Notes: a model not told the origin generated them from the sequence alone. 64,000 nt of DNA from Pristionchus mayeri (GCA_036245805.1 BTRK01000004.1:44046907-44110906), one strand, 5' to 3'; counted from the first letter of the stretch, positions 1-12,637 are shown. Made by a program: numbers and translations.

Positions 1-74
1 CGAAAAAAAACATTGAAAACTAGTGTTTTGCTTCTGTAAAATCAATTAATTGGAAATATAAACAAACAAGGCAC

Positions 75-3000
75 TCCGAATCCTCCGTATCCCTCGAGAA
101 TCATCGGCGTCTCACCGTCTCTTCTCGCATCAGCACTCGATACGATGAACATGGGAATCTGGAATATTTACGGTCAGGTGGCCACCACATACGTCTCGAT
201 GGCACTGGGTCCGATGAGAACTAAGAAGTCATGCCGCCTTTGATGTATCAAATGCTGCATGACGTCATAGTTCTCATCCGACGTAGTGCCGACTCATATC
301 AGCTCCCGATTCTGCCAGATAAAACACTTGTCTGAAACCATATTAGGACAATTTCAGTACCTTGGTTCCGTCCTTGCTCGGGTAGAAGACCTGATCCACT
401 TGGAACGACTCTTTTTCCATTCCGCTGAGCTGAGTGCGCCGAGTTTCCTATAATGGTATCGTAATTACATAATTTTAGGATGGCTAGAGATGTGCACGTA
501 AAATTACGCTCTTTTGTGTTTTCATGCTGAATAACATTTCTCTAACATATATCCGTTCCTACCGTCATCTCGGGCATTTCATCGATGGGAACTCCGTTGA
601 AGTCGATGCGATACTCGATCATCGGGACCAGGAAGGACTCGAAGGTGAAGAACAACTACAATGAGTGAATAGAGGTATTCGCCCTGTTTCAACTTTTGTT
701 TCTCCATTTTTTGCATTATCACGAGTTAATATGGTATATAAAATTATCTATGTATCATCGTTGAAAAAAATTTTTTTTTTTAACTTTAAATTGTATTAAA
801 CGAGGAAAGAACGAGACATTACATTCGGGTATCGAGAGTGAGTTATGTATTAACAGTGAAACATAATCGTGTGAAAAGCTAAGCAACTTTACAATTGGCT
901 TTACACTTTACAAAAGGGACGACTACGCTATGTTGTAGTCATCACGCAACAGGTGGTGCTTTTGTATCACACTAAACCTTGCATAAGTTCAACAACAACG
1001 TTTTCATTTGTTTTATATAATTTTATTCTCCCCTCGTTCTCCTCCTTGTCTGCGTGTATTCCCGATACGGTTCCAACCTCGAGAGGAATACGGTAAAGAC
1101 GACGGCCCGTCGCTCGTTCATGCATATATAGCGCAGACTGCAGAATATCGATAGATTACTGTAACGATCGAAAAATCCATTAATCGATTACACTTGATGA
1201 TCTATCAATCGTTGCTGACCTTGACATCTTCTAGGTAGTTCAGCAACAGTCTTCCGCCAATGAGCGGCACTGCCCAAGATAGACTCGACCTGAGATTTTG
1301 TTTTTATTTTTTTTCGTTGCAACTGTACAATATTTCGGTTAGGTTTCAGGTATTGTTTTTTTCAGGTATCTATCTATGTTAGAAGCTAATGAACTCTTTG
1401 ATCTCGATCTCATAATCAGAAAAAAAGAAAAAAAATGCAACTTTACTTGGGATTTTCCGGGATTAGATCGGCAAGCGAGGACGGACCTTCTTTTAGGGAG
1501 AGAGATTGGATCTGAAAAGTTCAGTGCTTGTTATTTTCTGACCTTCAAATCAACGTTATTTTTGTTTCTCACGATTAGTTTCCATTTTTTAAAAATATGG
1601 GATGACATTGTGTTACTGCTTGGACATCGTTTTCGAAATTATTATTTTTGAGTGAAGCACACGAGATTGTGAATTTCGAAACTTGATTGACTATATATAG
1701 ACTCGCGAGAGAATCGACCATTTGAGGGGATTAGCGGTGGTAGGATACAAGTTTGTCCTATCCCGCTATAATTTTGGTTCTATGTACTTCAAATGATGCT
1801 CTTTCAAACTGCGTCGTTAGAATTTTGATATCGGTCGTCATCGTCGGGATTCAGAAGGCTAAACTTGGCACTATCACTTTTCGACAGTCAAATCGCGCTC
1901 AGTTAAATGATCATATCTCCGTTTAAAATAAAGATAGAATGCCGTTCTCTGTTTGCATTGAAAGCTACCCTCATGCTCTACAAGTTCATGTGGAAGTCAT
2001 CATTCCAGGTACACATCCTGGTGCGGGGCGGTCGGGTGCACCAAAACTTTCGGAACTTTGGAAATCGGAAAAACTTTCTGAGTTTTCATGCTTAAGTTAT
2101 AGTACATGCATGTGTCTTGCTTTTCGCCAAAAATGAAGGAAATAGGGGTGTGGATAAAAAAAAAGCGCTCACTTTCGTGCAGCGACCTCAAAATGAGTTC
2201 CGGAACCGAGTTCTTCCGAACCTTCAATTGCCATTATTTGTGCTCAAAATCGTTCAAAAACTCCTAAAACAACATTATAAGTGTCTTCACCACATATCAT
2301 AAAACTTCCATTGGTCACAGATTTTGAAAACTGAAAATTTGAAAATCAAAATTTTGACCAATTTCAGCATGCGCGATGGGCCCAAATGCACTAAATGGGT
2401 TTAACATAATGTAAATACATTCCTGGAAACACCTAAAAGAAAAAGGGCTCCTGAAAAGTGGCTATTTCGCCTGAAGAATACAAGGAAAGGCGCAAAACTG
2501 TAGACCAGGTCAAAATCGACGTAGAGACTCACTCTATGAATAGAAATGTAGAGCTCGATGAGCTAAACATTTCATCTGTTGAGAGTGAGTCTCTATCTTA
2601 TCGTTGAAGCGCGCTACGGAGCATGGAATATGGCTAGAAATAGTCTAGAATCCCCCGAGAGCGCGTGCTCTAACCGTCTGGCGCTCTCGCCCTCTGACCT
2701 CCCTCTCCCTCCCCTCTAATTAGCGCTCCCCGCGCACGTCTCTCGTCGTTTTTTGAGAACTTCCATGCTCCGTAGCGCGCTTCAACGATAAGATAGAGAC
2801 TCACTTTCAACAGATGAAATGTTTAGTTCATCAAGCTCTACATTTCTATTCATAGCGTGAGTCTCTACGTCGATTTTGACCTGGTATACAGTTTTGCGCC
2901 TTTCCTTGTATTCTACTGGCGAAATAGCCACTTTTCAGGAGCCCTTTTTCTATGAGGTGTTTCGAGAAATGTATTTACATTATGTTAAACCCATTTAATG

Positions 3001-6000
3001 CATTTAGGCCCATCGTGCATGCAGAAATTGGTCAAAATTTTGATTTTCAAATTTTCGGTCGGGCGACCATCTATGACCAATGGGCTCCCGATTTGATTCA
3101 TGTACTGGTAAAATAATGTTCCAGAGACAACATTTCGATAAATGGTCATTGGTCGATCCGGCTTTTAGGAAATTTCAGGTTTTGCAACAGGCTATACTTT
3201 ATCCCAGCTCTCAGATGAGCTACGGAGGTGGCGTTGGGCACAAAATGTGCGGAAAATTATTTCCAGAAACTTTTTTGTTCAGTGAAAGACGATTGGACAA
3301 TGATGGAGAATCGCGCGAATGAAAAACGACTTCTCACGTCAAAACATAAATATTCTCTCTATCAAGCTGTGTCGTGTAGCAAATTTTTAATGCAGATTAT
3401 GAAAGAAGAAGTCCGTGCACATCAAATAAAAATATAAAAATCCAAATTGAAGGGGGCCAAATTGAATCCAAATTGAATTGTCATTTTTTAATCAAACTTG
3501 ACATACTGAAGAAAAAGGGGAAAAGTTGATATTTTTCATTTTTGTTCTTTCTTCATCAAATTTTCCCAAAGTATAAGGACAATGCACAGGTGAAAAATGC
3601 TATCTTGGAAAACCATTTCGCAATTTTGTGCTTAAAATGGCAATTTGCTCCAGATTTTATCTAATAATTTCATTTTGATCAAAATCTTGCAAAATTATTT
3701 TCTAACAATGAATTTTCCGCTTCTATTATGTCCCTATAATACTTTGGGAAAATTTGATGAAGAAAGAACAAAAATGAAAAATATCAACTTTTCCCCTTTT
3801 TCTTCAGTATGCCTGCCATGTTTGATTAAATAATGCCAATAACAACCCCCTTCAATTTGGATTTTTATATTTTTATTTGATGTGCACGGACTTCTTCTTT
3901 CATAATCTACATTAAAAATCTGCTACACGACACAACTTGATAGAGAGAATATTTATGTTTTGACGTGAGAAATCGTTTTTCATTCGCGCGATTCTCCATC
4001 ATTGTCCAATCGCCACTGGACAAACAAGTTTCTGGAAATAATTTTCCGCACATTTTGAGCCCACTACCACCTCTGTAGCTCATCAGAGAGCTGAGATACA
4101 GTATAGACAGTTGCAAAACAGGAAATTTCGTAAAAGCCGGATCTGGGATCAAAGACCTATATTTTTCGAAATGTTGTCTCTGGAACATTATTTTACCATT
4201 ATGTGAATCAAATCGGGAACAAATTGTTTGAAAATTTTCCCGACCACCTCCATTGACTCGTGATACCCGTGATAAATATGTTTTCGGATAAGTATGTTTC
4301 AATAATTTCTAAAATCAACTTTTATTAACTCTTTTCCAATCCCAGCGAATTGCATCAGTAAAATAATAATATATGTACGTGTACGCCCAGCGTTCTGTAA
4401 CCATACGTATTCAGCTCTTGGTAACCACCCCGCCAGTGTTTTGGACATATTATTAGGTTGATTAAAAAGAATGAAAAAAAATCATGACTTTTTAGTGTTA
4501 TCGAAAGTTGTTTCTAGAAATAAAACTGTTACTATCAAACTTGCTTGTTCAGATAATGCTGAAAAAACTGGTCTATCGCGTATTTGAGAAAAAAAATATT
4601 ATGTCAAAAGTGCACTTTTCAGCATTCGCATTTCTGCAGAAATATTTCAAAACATCGTATTTCTGAACAGATATATGAACATCCTCCAAAATGTAACTGT
4701 GAACTAGTACGGAAGGTCACTTCAGAATTATCAACAAACGATCGTTACTGATCGATCCGCACTTGAAAAATACCGATAAATCCAAATTCGGAGAATTGCA
4801 ATTTGTACTGCACTGGAATTAAGCGCCATTTTCAAGTAGGCGTTTGAGGCCAATGCTTTTGCATTAGGTAATTTAATAATCCCATTAATAACCCTTTAAA
4901 ACAATGCATTGTTTTTGCTGATATCATATTTCTCACTGGAATTACAATATATTCAAAACTGAGAATATTGTACACCAATGTTGAATTTAGCTGTGAACTG
5001 TGCTAGCCATATTGATTGAATTGGTCCACTATATCACTCGTTATGAAGAGTTCCCAAGGCCATGTCACTTGTTGAAAATCATTAGTTGATTGGTCGATTC
5101 CGAAGAACGGGGAAGGTCAGTATGTCCCAACATGAAAATAGTCAGAAACTTTTGAATCAACCTAATAGGTGGAATTTATGACTTAACACCCTTGATATAC
5201 AAACCTTCCATTAGATTAATGTTGCAATCACTCACACCATCATATCAGGATTGTCGGTCCTCCTGTAAACGAGCACGTCTTTCTCTGCCGTCGTGCCCAT
5301 CTTGTGATAGTAGAGCGAGTGCCACTCATGCTTCTCCGCTGATGTACCCTCAGTCGCGCCCTGAAACTGAATGTGTAATACTCATCACGGGTAGGGATTA
5401 TCGTATGTGTTATGTTGTCTCTGATATCACACAACCATTTCAACATCTGACATTCTCGATTTGTCATCCTGAGGGGATGCCTACTCAAAATTGTTGAAAA
5501 TCATAATTTGAGGTTATTATTTGTATTAAAGCAAGCACAGTGAGTGCTACATTCGGGCATACTTTGTGATTCGGATATCGCGAGTAGAATACACCAGAGT
5601 TATCACTCGTCCAGGCGATTACGGAAAATTTCGCTCCGGGAATCACGTCAGGAAGGTCATCTCCGGATGCAGTTTTGAACTGCAATTTGTGTGTCACATT
5701 GCATGTTATGCAGTTGCATCTATGCTCGTCAGGCATTGCTTTACGAGCAATTGACGCGTAATTTCTCATTTCTTTTATTTCCGAAGAGAGATTTCATAAA
5801 ATATAGAAAATTATTTATATTGATCCAGTCTGATATTTTCGTTGCATTCTAGTGACCTTACTTTGATAGTCATCCAGTCCGAGCCCTTTTCGGACAAACC
5901 GTGGGCGAAAATGGAACCGTCTTTAGTGAATGCAGAAGCTCTAAACATTTTTTAGGTAATAGATCAAAGATTTTCTCAGAATGATCGATTCGAAGCAAAA

Positions 6001-8148
6001 GTCTGTTCATTATATGTATCTGAGACTGTCGTGCGAGCAAGCCTAAGTGCGTGCGAGCTACGCTCACCTCAACGCGGTTGTTCCGTCATCCGAGAGTGTG
6101 TTGGGGTCGAAGAACACCTTTCCCTTTGAGCCCACCGAATCCGTTTGATAGGTCACACTACAACAAGACAACGATAAATCGATCAATAAGGAGCCAAATC
6201 AATCTAAAACTGACTATTGATTCTGGAGGCCGGTATTATGACCGTAGTAGTAATGCACGCCCCTCTTGGAGGTTACCGTAAACTTCTCGTAGTTCCACAG
6301 CTCGGTCAGTCTGTGTTAGATATCATATTGCTACCGTAATTACCGTAATTACCGTGCTACCGTAGTTGGTCGGAAAGTCTTTGTCACTTTTTCAAAACTT
6401 AATTTCTTTGAGGAAACAATAGCACGAGTTTAATAATACTTGTCATCATTATTGACAATATGTGCCCAACGTTCCTTCAAGTTATGAATCTCCTCCCTGT
6501 AAAACCCATATGAGCGCGAGGCAAAGTATTGCTTGAGTGCAGCATTGAGATTTCCTCGGGAATTGAAGGCCCTACTTCGAACGGCATGGGTCAGGTCAGG
6601 AAAAGAAAGTAATCGGTCAGAGCTATGTCAGGAGAATACAGGGGGTGAGGGAGAACCATCCATCCCTATCCACCCAGTTCCGGCTTGACTTGATTGGAGA
6701 CCTGGTTACGGGGGTCATTTTGTTGAATGTACACTTTCTTGCACTTCAGCCTTGAACGATAGACTTCTAAATTCAAATTATATAGGCGTGTAACGTACTT
6801 GACCCCGGTTATTGGCATGCCCTCAGGTAGTAGCTCCCAGTAGATCACGCCATCCACTCCCCACAACATTGAAAGCTTGTTTTTCTTGGGGAGCAGGTCA
6901 AGTTTGGGGACATCCTATGGATTCTCTCCTTCTCCAACCCGCTGGGCGCTCATGTGGTTATTACCGTAAAGGGCCAAATTATTATTCCCCGTTATGAGCC
7001 GTTCCAACCATCGATCCCCGCCTCGGAGAATGACGAGAGTAATGGAATCATCGACTAGACGGTCACGGCTGGCTTGGCTCAGATCATGGGATATGAATCA
7101 ACCGATAAATCTCCTCATTCCAATAGATCTTAAGCTTTCTTTGACAGTGCTATGGTGGGCTAAAAGTGTGACTACCATTTCACGGACAGTTTGAAATGGG
7201 TCTGTTTCCACCCCTTTCTTCAACGTTTCCAAATCGAACTCACCAGGTCTTCTAGATCGACCTGATCATTGAAGGACAATTCGTCTTCTTCTAAGAGATG
7301 GAAGCAATTCCTGATGGTGTTGTAGAGGGGGGATGTGTGCCATAAGAATCTTCAGTAGGGTTCTCTGAATCCTTCATCGTGGAGCAGGATAGACAGAGGT
7401 AAAGCAGAACATGGCGGATGTGGATGGTACTACGAACATACATCGTTGCTCTACTAGAGCATGACTGAAGGTATGGATTGGGGAGTTGTTAACTATAAAG
7501 ACCCTTCCCTGATTGTTATTCACTAGGAGCGAGGAAACGTCAAAGTGCACTTGCGACGAGCAGTGTTAAGACAAAACCAGTGACAAAGACTTTCCGACCA
7601 ACCTGATACATAACTTACCCTGACATCACCTACTGTGCATATTTCGGGTACCGTAACCTACCGCACCTCTTTCTGCAATCTTCCCGATGCTCCGTTTTCT
7701 CAATGAATGGACCGGAGATGGCATTCAGTTTCTTCACGAACTCCTTCGTCTCTTCTCCATCTGGATTCTCCAAGTAGCGGTACGGATCACGTATCTGCCA
7801 AAGTATTGGTCTACATTTCCCATACGCCTATTATTATTATAGCAATAAAGTACTGAAGCTAAGCAACGGACCAGTGCAAGCCAACTAATAATACCAGTGA
7901 ATAATACCAATGTAATAACATACCATACAACTGCGAACCGCTAGAACTGGAATCGCTAGGGAGCTACCTTGTGTGCAACTGGAATCGCTAAGGAGCTACC
8001 TTGTGTCCAACTGTAATCGCTAGGGAGCTACCTTGTGTCCAACTGGAATCGCTAGGGAGATACCTTGTGTCCATGATAGTCGTCGATTACGGTATCATCC
8101 CGACGCGCACTCGGGTACGCCGAGCAGTTGATGCGGGTGGATGATAAT
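75..8148 (-). CDS. Prolyl oligopeptidase (prolyl endopeptidase), 3' part outside the window
   Basis: Cytosolic serine protease of family S9A that cuts short peptides after proline. Exons in transcript order, on the minus strand: 8148-8064, 7794-7667, 6310-6215, 6157-6068, 5940-5862, 5679-5563, 5360-5238, 1511-1447, 1289-1220, 655-563, 447-361, 158-75. Phases agree at the checked joins except across the 5238/1511 gap. Family landmarks seen in order are RRDDTVIDDYHGHK, DPYRYLENPDGEETKEF, LSDDGTTALR, SEKGSDWMTIK, FYPSKDGTK, IPMFI and EGYGGFG. The catalytic Ser, Asp and His lie beyond the left edge. The first Met is not found: a short upstream exon is needed, and an ATG near 8375 is only a candidate. 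Roughly 60-70 propeller residues expected between the 5238 and 1511 exons were not found; that interval is filled with foldback repeats. The gene may therefore be damaged, or those exons were missed. Confidence 0.88.
201..290. mobile_element. Palindromic 90-bp MITE, copy 1
   Basis: Imperfect palindrome whose ends read GGCACT and AGTGCC, with inner arms CCGATGAGAACT and AGTTCTCATCCG. A close copy lies at 8251-8334. Both sit in or beside the prolyl oligopeptidase gene; this copy is in the intron between the 158-75 and 447-361 exons. Confidence 0.75.
2308..3083. mobile_element. Foldback element 1, arms of about 320 bp
   Basis: Near-perfect inverted arms at 2308-2628 and 2761-3083 around a 130-bp spacer rich in CTCTC. 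It lies in the long oligopeptidase intron. The small ORFs in the arms look like repeat sequence rather than genes. No transposase is visible. Confidence 0.8.
3084..4220. mobile_element. Foldback element 2, arms of about 490 bp
   Basis: Inverted arms at 3084-3580 and 3730-4220, directly abutting foldback element 1. ORFs of 69 to 131 codons in the arms translate the two orientations of the same repeat and show no known domain, so they are not called as genes. Confidence 0.8.
4453..5165. mobile_element. Non-autonomous mariner-like element, 713 bp
   Basis: Terminal repeats TTAGGTTGATTAAAAAG and, read from the other end, TTAGGTTGATTCAAAAG, one mismatch in 17. Each end is flanked by TA, the mariner target site. 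No transposase reading frame is seen inside. Located in the oligopeptidase intron. Confidence 0.8.
6366..7606 (-). mobile_element. Degenerate mariner transposon in an oligopeptidase intron
   Basis: Inverted ends carry TTGGTCGGAAAGTCTTTGTCAC (two overlapping runs) on the left and its complement at 7582-7601. The right end is followed by TA; the left end has lost its outer few bases. On the minus strand a remnant around 6670-6870 reads GVDGVIYWELLPEGMPI, the mariner region before the second catalytic Asp, and is closely related to the mariner at 43297-44533. The frame is broken many times, so the element is dead. It lies wholly within the intron between the 7794-7667 and 6310-6215 exons. Confidence 0.82.
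7946..8073. repeat. Tandem repeat, four 32-bp units over a splice donor
   Basis: Four units begin at 7946, 7978, 8010 and 8042 and share ACTGGAATCGCTAGGGAG. On the minus strand each unit repeats the end of the oligopeptidase exon and its donor (ACAAG then gtagct, or gtatct in the first unit met), so the 5' splice site is present four times in a row. Confidence 0.85.
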
Positions 8149-8250
8149 CTCAAATTCGGAATTAAAATGAGACAGATCAATCGAAAAACGAGTCAAATAC
8201 GCTGGCAATACGATTAAAGGTTAGCATTAACGGTGGAATTAGATCAGCAT

Positions 8251-8334
8251 ACTAGGTCGGATGAGAACTATGACGTCATGCCGCCGTTGATACATTAAAG
8301 GCGGCACGACGTCATAGTTCTCATCCGACCTAGT
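8251..8334. mobile_element. Palindromic MITE, copy 2
   Basis: Inverted arms ACTAGGTCGGATGAGAACTA and complement, inner palindrome around GACGTCATGCCGCC. Same family as 201-290. It lies just upstream of the first recognised oligopeptidase exon. Confidence 0.78.
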
Positions 8335-8832
8335 GCCTAAAATTCAAAGCTAATTGATCACCTGTATCCATGGGGATGATACGGGGAGAGAGACGGAGCA
8401 ACGATTCGAATCTGAACGGCAAGCAATACACTCCACTGAAGGGCTGGCGACCGCATCCCAGTAACTAAATCGCATGCGAACAAGATCGAGAAGATCAGAA
8501 TCAGAACAGAGATCTATTAACAAGATCGGAAGTAGCGATCGCGATCGGCAGGATTTCTTAGTAAAGTGGGGGGGGGGCGATACATTCAGTTGCTTCAGTG
8601 AAAGTATTTGAACTTCGATGAGTTCGACTTGCGTTGTTTTGATTGTGGGGAGCGAAAAAATCGGTTGTACGTGTCTTCAGGAACAGGAGAACGGGTGAAG
8701 AATCAAGAGTCTTATGCAAAATGAAAAGGAAAACATGTTTATGGCTCACCGTGATTCTTCCTGAAGCGATACCTAGCAGTCTTCCAAGTGAGAGGGCGCT
8801 TCTTCCGGTATGCATCTGGAAAATGGATAACT

Positions 8833-9098
8833 TTTTTTTGAGCCACTTCAAGCGATTTTACAGTCGTCGATAGACGATTACGCTAGGTGGTGTAGTGCGG
8901 TGAGGCCGACTACTGTTTGGACTACGTATCCCTGCTGTCCAAGGTGCTTCTAGGGAACGATACATTTCGCGACCTGGGTCACCGACCCCGGGGGGATAGA
9001 GGGCTTGGTCTGCCTCGGCGGGGGATCGAACTCAGTTCCCTTGTATAGCGAGTGGCGCCTCACACCACTGCGCCACCACGCCGGTATATAATAAACTT
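8833..9098 (-). mobile_element. tRNA-derived SINE, copy 1
   Basis: Read on the minus strand, the head GGCGTGGTGGCGCAGTGG contains a pol III box A (TGGCGCAGTGG) and further in a box B (GAGTTCGATCC). The element ends in an A-run (T-run on the plus strand just after 8831). Target duplication AATGGATAACT is present at 8822-8832 and 9099-9109. The body matches the second copy at 56237-56514 almost base for base. Box A and B with a short tail define a tRNA-type SINE; the LINE partner is not identified. Confidence 0.88.
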
Positions 9099-9658
9099 AA
9101 TGGATAACTAACACATTACATTCTTCAATCAACGGGCTCTCTCACATTCCGGCGAAAAAATGACGAGAACAATAAGATTCTTTCAATTGAAAAAAGCGCT
9201 TCGTTTGCTTTTCTTTCTTTCATGATAAGGACCATATGATCCTCGCCTCACTCTAAGCTTCCCCGCTCTCCTCGTAACGAAAGAAGAATCGAAAAAAGAG
9301 GAAAGCGAAGGAAAATCATGAATTCCTTGACAAGAATGAGACCATAATCAATTATGGCATAATTAAAGAACTGAAATAAGAAACGAACTGTGGAAAAAAC
9401 GGTTACATTTCGCAAGTGCGAGTTTGCTTGATGAAATGTTGTGTACACTTCGATATCGCGCGTGCTGTCTTTCTCTCTTTCTCTCCTCTTACCATTTCAA
9501 TCGCTAGAATGTGCGCTGGTTGTAGTGCACATTGTGCTCATGCTGAAACTAGCAGATACACTCGGTACGCGTTCTGCCCAATTTTTAGGAAGGCATATCA
9601 TCAGTTGGTTCATTTTTTTGTTCTGAGACACTATTTAACATTCGACCGCTTAGTAGCC

Positions 9659-9911
9659 TTTAAAGGAGGTGTAAATGCAAACGCGCCCGGTTGGAATATG
9701 TTTCACCTAGGGACGCACTCTCTTCCAGTCGCGTGCTATCTCGCCCCTTTCCCTGAGCTTTCCCTGATCTGGCTCCCAGCCAACTAGCTATAACTCTGTT
9801 CGGAATGGAGATATCAATGTGGAAATTTCGGAGCGTCTTATCGTTGTGGAGCTTTAGGCCGTGCATATGATAGCTTCAACAATTGAATTTTGATTTTGCT
9901 CCTCCTTTAAC
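9659..9911. mobile_element. Small MITE of about 250 bp
   Basis: Ends carry TTAAAGGAGGTGTAAA on the left and the complement of TTAAAGGAGGAGCAAA on the right. No coding capacity. The target duplication is not clear. Confidence 0.5.
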
Positions 9912-10094
9912 AGGAACAGTATTGTGAATGAAGTGAGATGCCCTGGAGGCAATGCTCCTATTTGTCAGGTAAGTGGCGCTTCAGGCCTATCTCGTTCAGA
10001 AGTGCAGAAATGGGAAAAAAAAGTTGAACAAAATAACGTAAAAGGAGAGAACGAGCATCGAATATTGGATATGTGATCGACTATTCGTGTATAT

Positions 10095-10206
10095 TAGCGA
10101 TGCCAAATCGGCGCGCGCCCTCCTCGTTAAACATGCTCTCCAACCGGTCAGACAGAGCGAGAGAGCGTGGGAAACGAGGAGAGCGCGCGCCGATTTGGCA
10201 TCAATA
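10095..10206. mobile_element. hAT-type hairpin MITE, copy 1 (112 bp)
   Basis: Starts TAGCGATGCCAAATCGG and ends with the matching complement, nearly all of it forming one hairpin. Flanks GTGTATAT (10087-10094) and GTGCATAT (10207-10214) match at 7 of 8 bases, the 8-bp duplication expected of hAT elements. Same family and length as 56852-56963. Confidence 0.75.
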
Positions 10207-10308
10207 GTGCATATTTATCCATTCCATTACACTTTGCCCGCCTTTTCACATGTATATTTCTGGCCGATCATCATACAACTATAGGAGTCCAGAGGCAAAG
10301 TAAGCTCT

Positions 10309-10343
10309 TCATCACCTAAGTGAGGCATCTCCAAACCAACATT
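10309..10343 (+). promoter_or_regulatory. Conserved upstream block of an F-box-like gene, copy A
   Basis: Block of the form TCATCACCTAAGTG, variable spacer, CAAACCAACA, ending about 46 bases before the ATG at 10390. The same block occurs before the copies at 38172 and 43024 with nearly equal spacing. Probably a shared promoter element; no known factor is named. Confidence 0.55.
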
Positions 10344-10389
10344 ATCTCATTCGTAGAGACTATATGCACGAGTTCTCCCTATTATTGTA

Positions 10390-11210
10390 ATGTCAGCTCA
10401 GTATTTTGATCCTTATGCTTTATCTCTCTCTTCTCTCCCTCCCGACATTATTAGAATGATCGTACCGATGATCGATGTTAGAATTGAAGACGGAATGCAA
10501 CTCGTAAGTTATTCAATCAATTTGCATAAAATGCCAGAAATTATTTAGATTTCTCGCACTTGGAATATCCTGACAAGACAGTGCTATCCTAATATCAGAA
10601 GTGTTGAAGTGGAAATTTCTGGAACGGAACTACTGTTTACAATTCAACTGCTCAACAATGCTGATTTAAGTCGCTTCAGGCAGCTAAAACAATGGAAACC
10701 TTCCGGGGGAAAAGTGGATTTTTTGTTTGTTTCAGTGTTTAACTTAACAACTCTTAGAGTGTCACCGTAAGGCCACCTCCCATCAATGTCGGAGAAGCTA
10801 ATACTCGTTCATGCATGTTTGACGGGTGTTATTGGATCGAACATTTCTCGATACACATAAACTACGCCAAATCGAAATTAGACACAAAAGCGCACTCTGT
10901 TCTCAATGAAAGCCTGGGACTTGTGATGGTGAGGAAATTGGAAGTGTATCTTTCGGGTTTGGAAGATAAGTATGAAGTTCTTCGGTGGGTTAATTTCATC
11001 TAATTGCTTCATGTTGTAGTAATATTTCGCGAATCGCTGACATCATTTGATTTCCTTCCGAATCAATATCTGTAAATTGCTTGACATGTTAATTTAGTTT
11101 AAATGTAACTCATTCGTTGCAGAGCCGAAATCAAAAAATTGGCGCCGATGGTTTGAAAGTTGAAGATTGAATACTTGAAAATTAACGGAACAAACTACAA
11201 TAACAGATGC
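10390..11210 (+). pseudogene. F-box-like family gene, copy A, decayed
   Basis: Exon 1 (10390-10503, 38 codons) is intact and has the family signature LSLSSLPPDIIRMIVPM, ending at a good GT donor. Exon 2 starts at 10549 with ISRTWNIL but has no usable donor. A third exon around 10811-10975 ends LEVYLSGLEDK, and the last exon near 11123 reads EIKKLAPMV followed at once by TGA, where intact members continue. The LPPDII segment resembles the start of an F-box, which would bind Skp1 in an SCF ubiquitin ligase; that role is inference. Confidence 0.65.
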
Positions 11211-11862
11211 GCCCTGTTTATAGAGTCAAAACCGCGATGCTGGCCACATTTTTAGAGCCAAACATTTATCAATGGTATTTTGAACATACCATCTCGTGGG
11301 ATAAATCATACATTGTTAATAAACAGCTCTGTATTCTCATCTTCTGTAAAGTTGTATCCCCTCTCTCTACACTAAATTGATCCCTCCATTCTAAATATTT
11401 TACACGATACTATTCCGTTCTCAAAGACTATTTTCATGTCAGTAATTTATTATTATTCAAGCGAAGCTCAATTGCGTGTTCAACAACACTTGATGGTCCC
11501 GGGAATAAGTTCAGCAGTGAATCGAGAAATTCGTTGTTTGATAAAGAATTTCAGATCATTCATTCCCTAAATAAAATGTGATCATTCTCATTTTTTGTAT
11601 GGTGTCATGAAGATTCTGCAATCCGAGTAATCATCACTGAAGGTCCCACGGTCGCCCATCACTCAACAGAACGATAGAGTGTGTTTATTGAAGGCATAAT
11701 TACCCTAATTTCGAAAGTATCGTCTGTACAGTATCATTTACGCCCGAGACACCAGTGACACGTGAATACTGTAGCACATCCAGGGGGAAACCTCTTCCCA
11801 CTCATCTGATTGAGCCAAACACTACTCGTTTTCACCCGACCCATTCACCATCCCGTGTGTGG

Positions 11863-12637
11863 TTATGGATGGTCCTACTTTTACACCGGATGCCCTCTAC
11901 CTCTCTTCTCTCCCTCCAGACATTATCATAATGATCATCCCGATGATTGACGATAGATCCGGAGAGAACGTGAAATTCGTATGTAAATTCATTTATCTAA
12001 AAGTATATGAAAAAATGATTTTAGATTTCTCGCATTTGAAATGACCTCGTATGTAAGCATCTTTCTGAGCAATTTCGCCCAATGGAAATAGTTGATATAG
12101 ATGTTATCTATACGCGCGTACGTCTGTCAGTGCGATGTAAGCCGTAAGATTTGAGTCATTTTAAGATTGAACATTGGGAATGTTCTAAAATAAGGGTGAG
12201 TGTTCTTTGCATTATATTGTTTATCATATTAGAGCTTTGCGGAAATCGAAACAGTGGCATGCAAGTTGGTGAAAGCAGTGTCACGTATTTTTGAAATCGG
12301 AGATGCCATTGCATTGGGATATGTTTTCAATGCTTGCAATAAGATAAAACATGTGGTCATTAACCTGAAATGCACTACGCCAAACGATTTCGACCATTTG
12401 CAATTATTTATGAATGAATATCTGAGTCATGTTCGAATCAAGAATTTTTTTATCAACGGATGTCCGAAGGAAAAGTAAGCCCAATCATTTGAATTGGCAG
12501 ATGAATTAGCAGAAGATTTTGAACATTTATATTGACTCATCAATTGCAGTCACGAAATCGAAACAGTGGCATGCAAGTTGAGACAACTCAGAATTACATA
12601 TTTGAAAATTTATGGTCGTGACTGCACCACAAAGTGA
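11863..12637 (+). pseudogene. F-box-like family gene, copy B, decayed
   Basis: Exon 1 reads LYLSSLPPDIIIMIIPMIDD and ends at a GT donor near 11979. In exon 2 (from about 12025) the conserved Trp of the ISRTWN motif is replaced by TGA, and a TAA follows further on. Exon 3 (about 12234-12475, YVFNACNKIKHVVINLKC) and exon 4 (about 12552-12637, ending in a stop) are still open. The two stops in exon 2 make it a pseudogene. Confidence 0.72.

Noticed and set aside
3907..4302. 131-codon minus-strand ORF
   Set aside because: It lies in an arm of foldback element 2 and its mirror occurs in the other arm; no domain, no splice context.
9010..9084. A functional tRNA gene on the minus strand
   Set aside because: Box A and B are present but the cloverleaf is not kept, and the sequence is the head of a SINE with target duplications.
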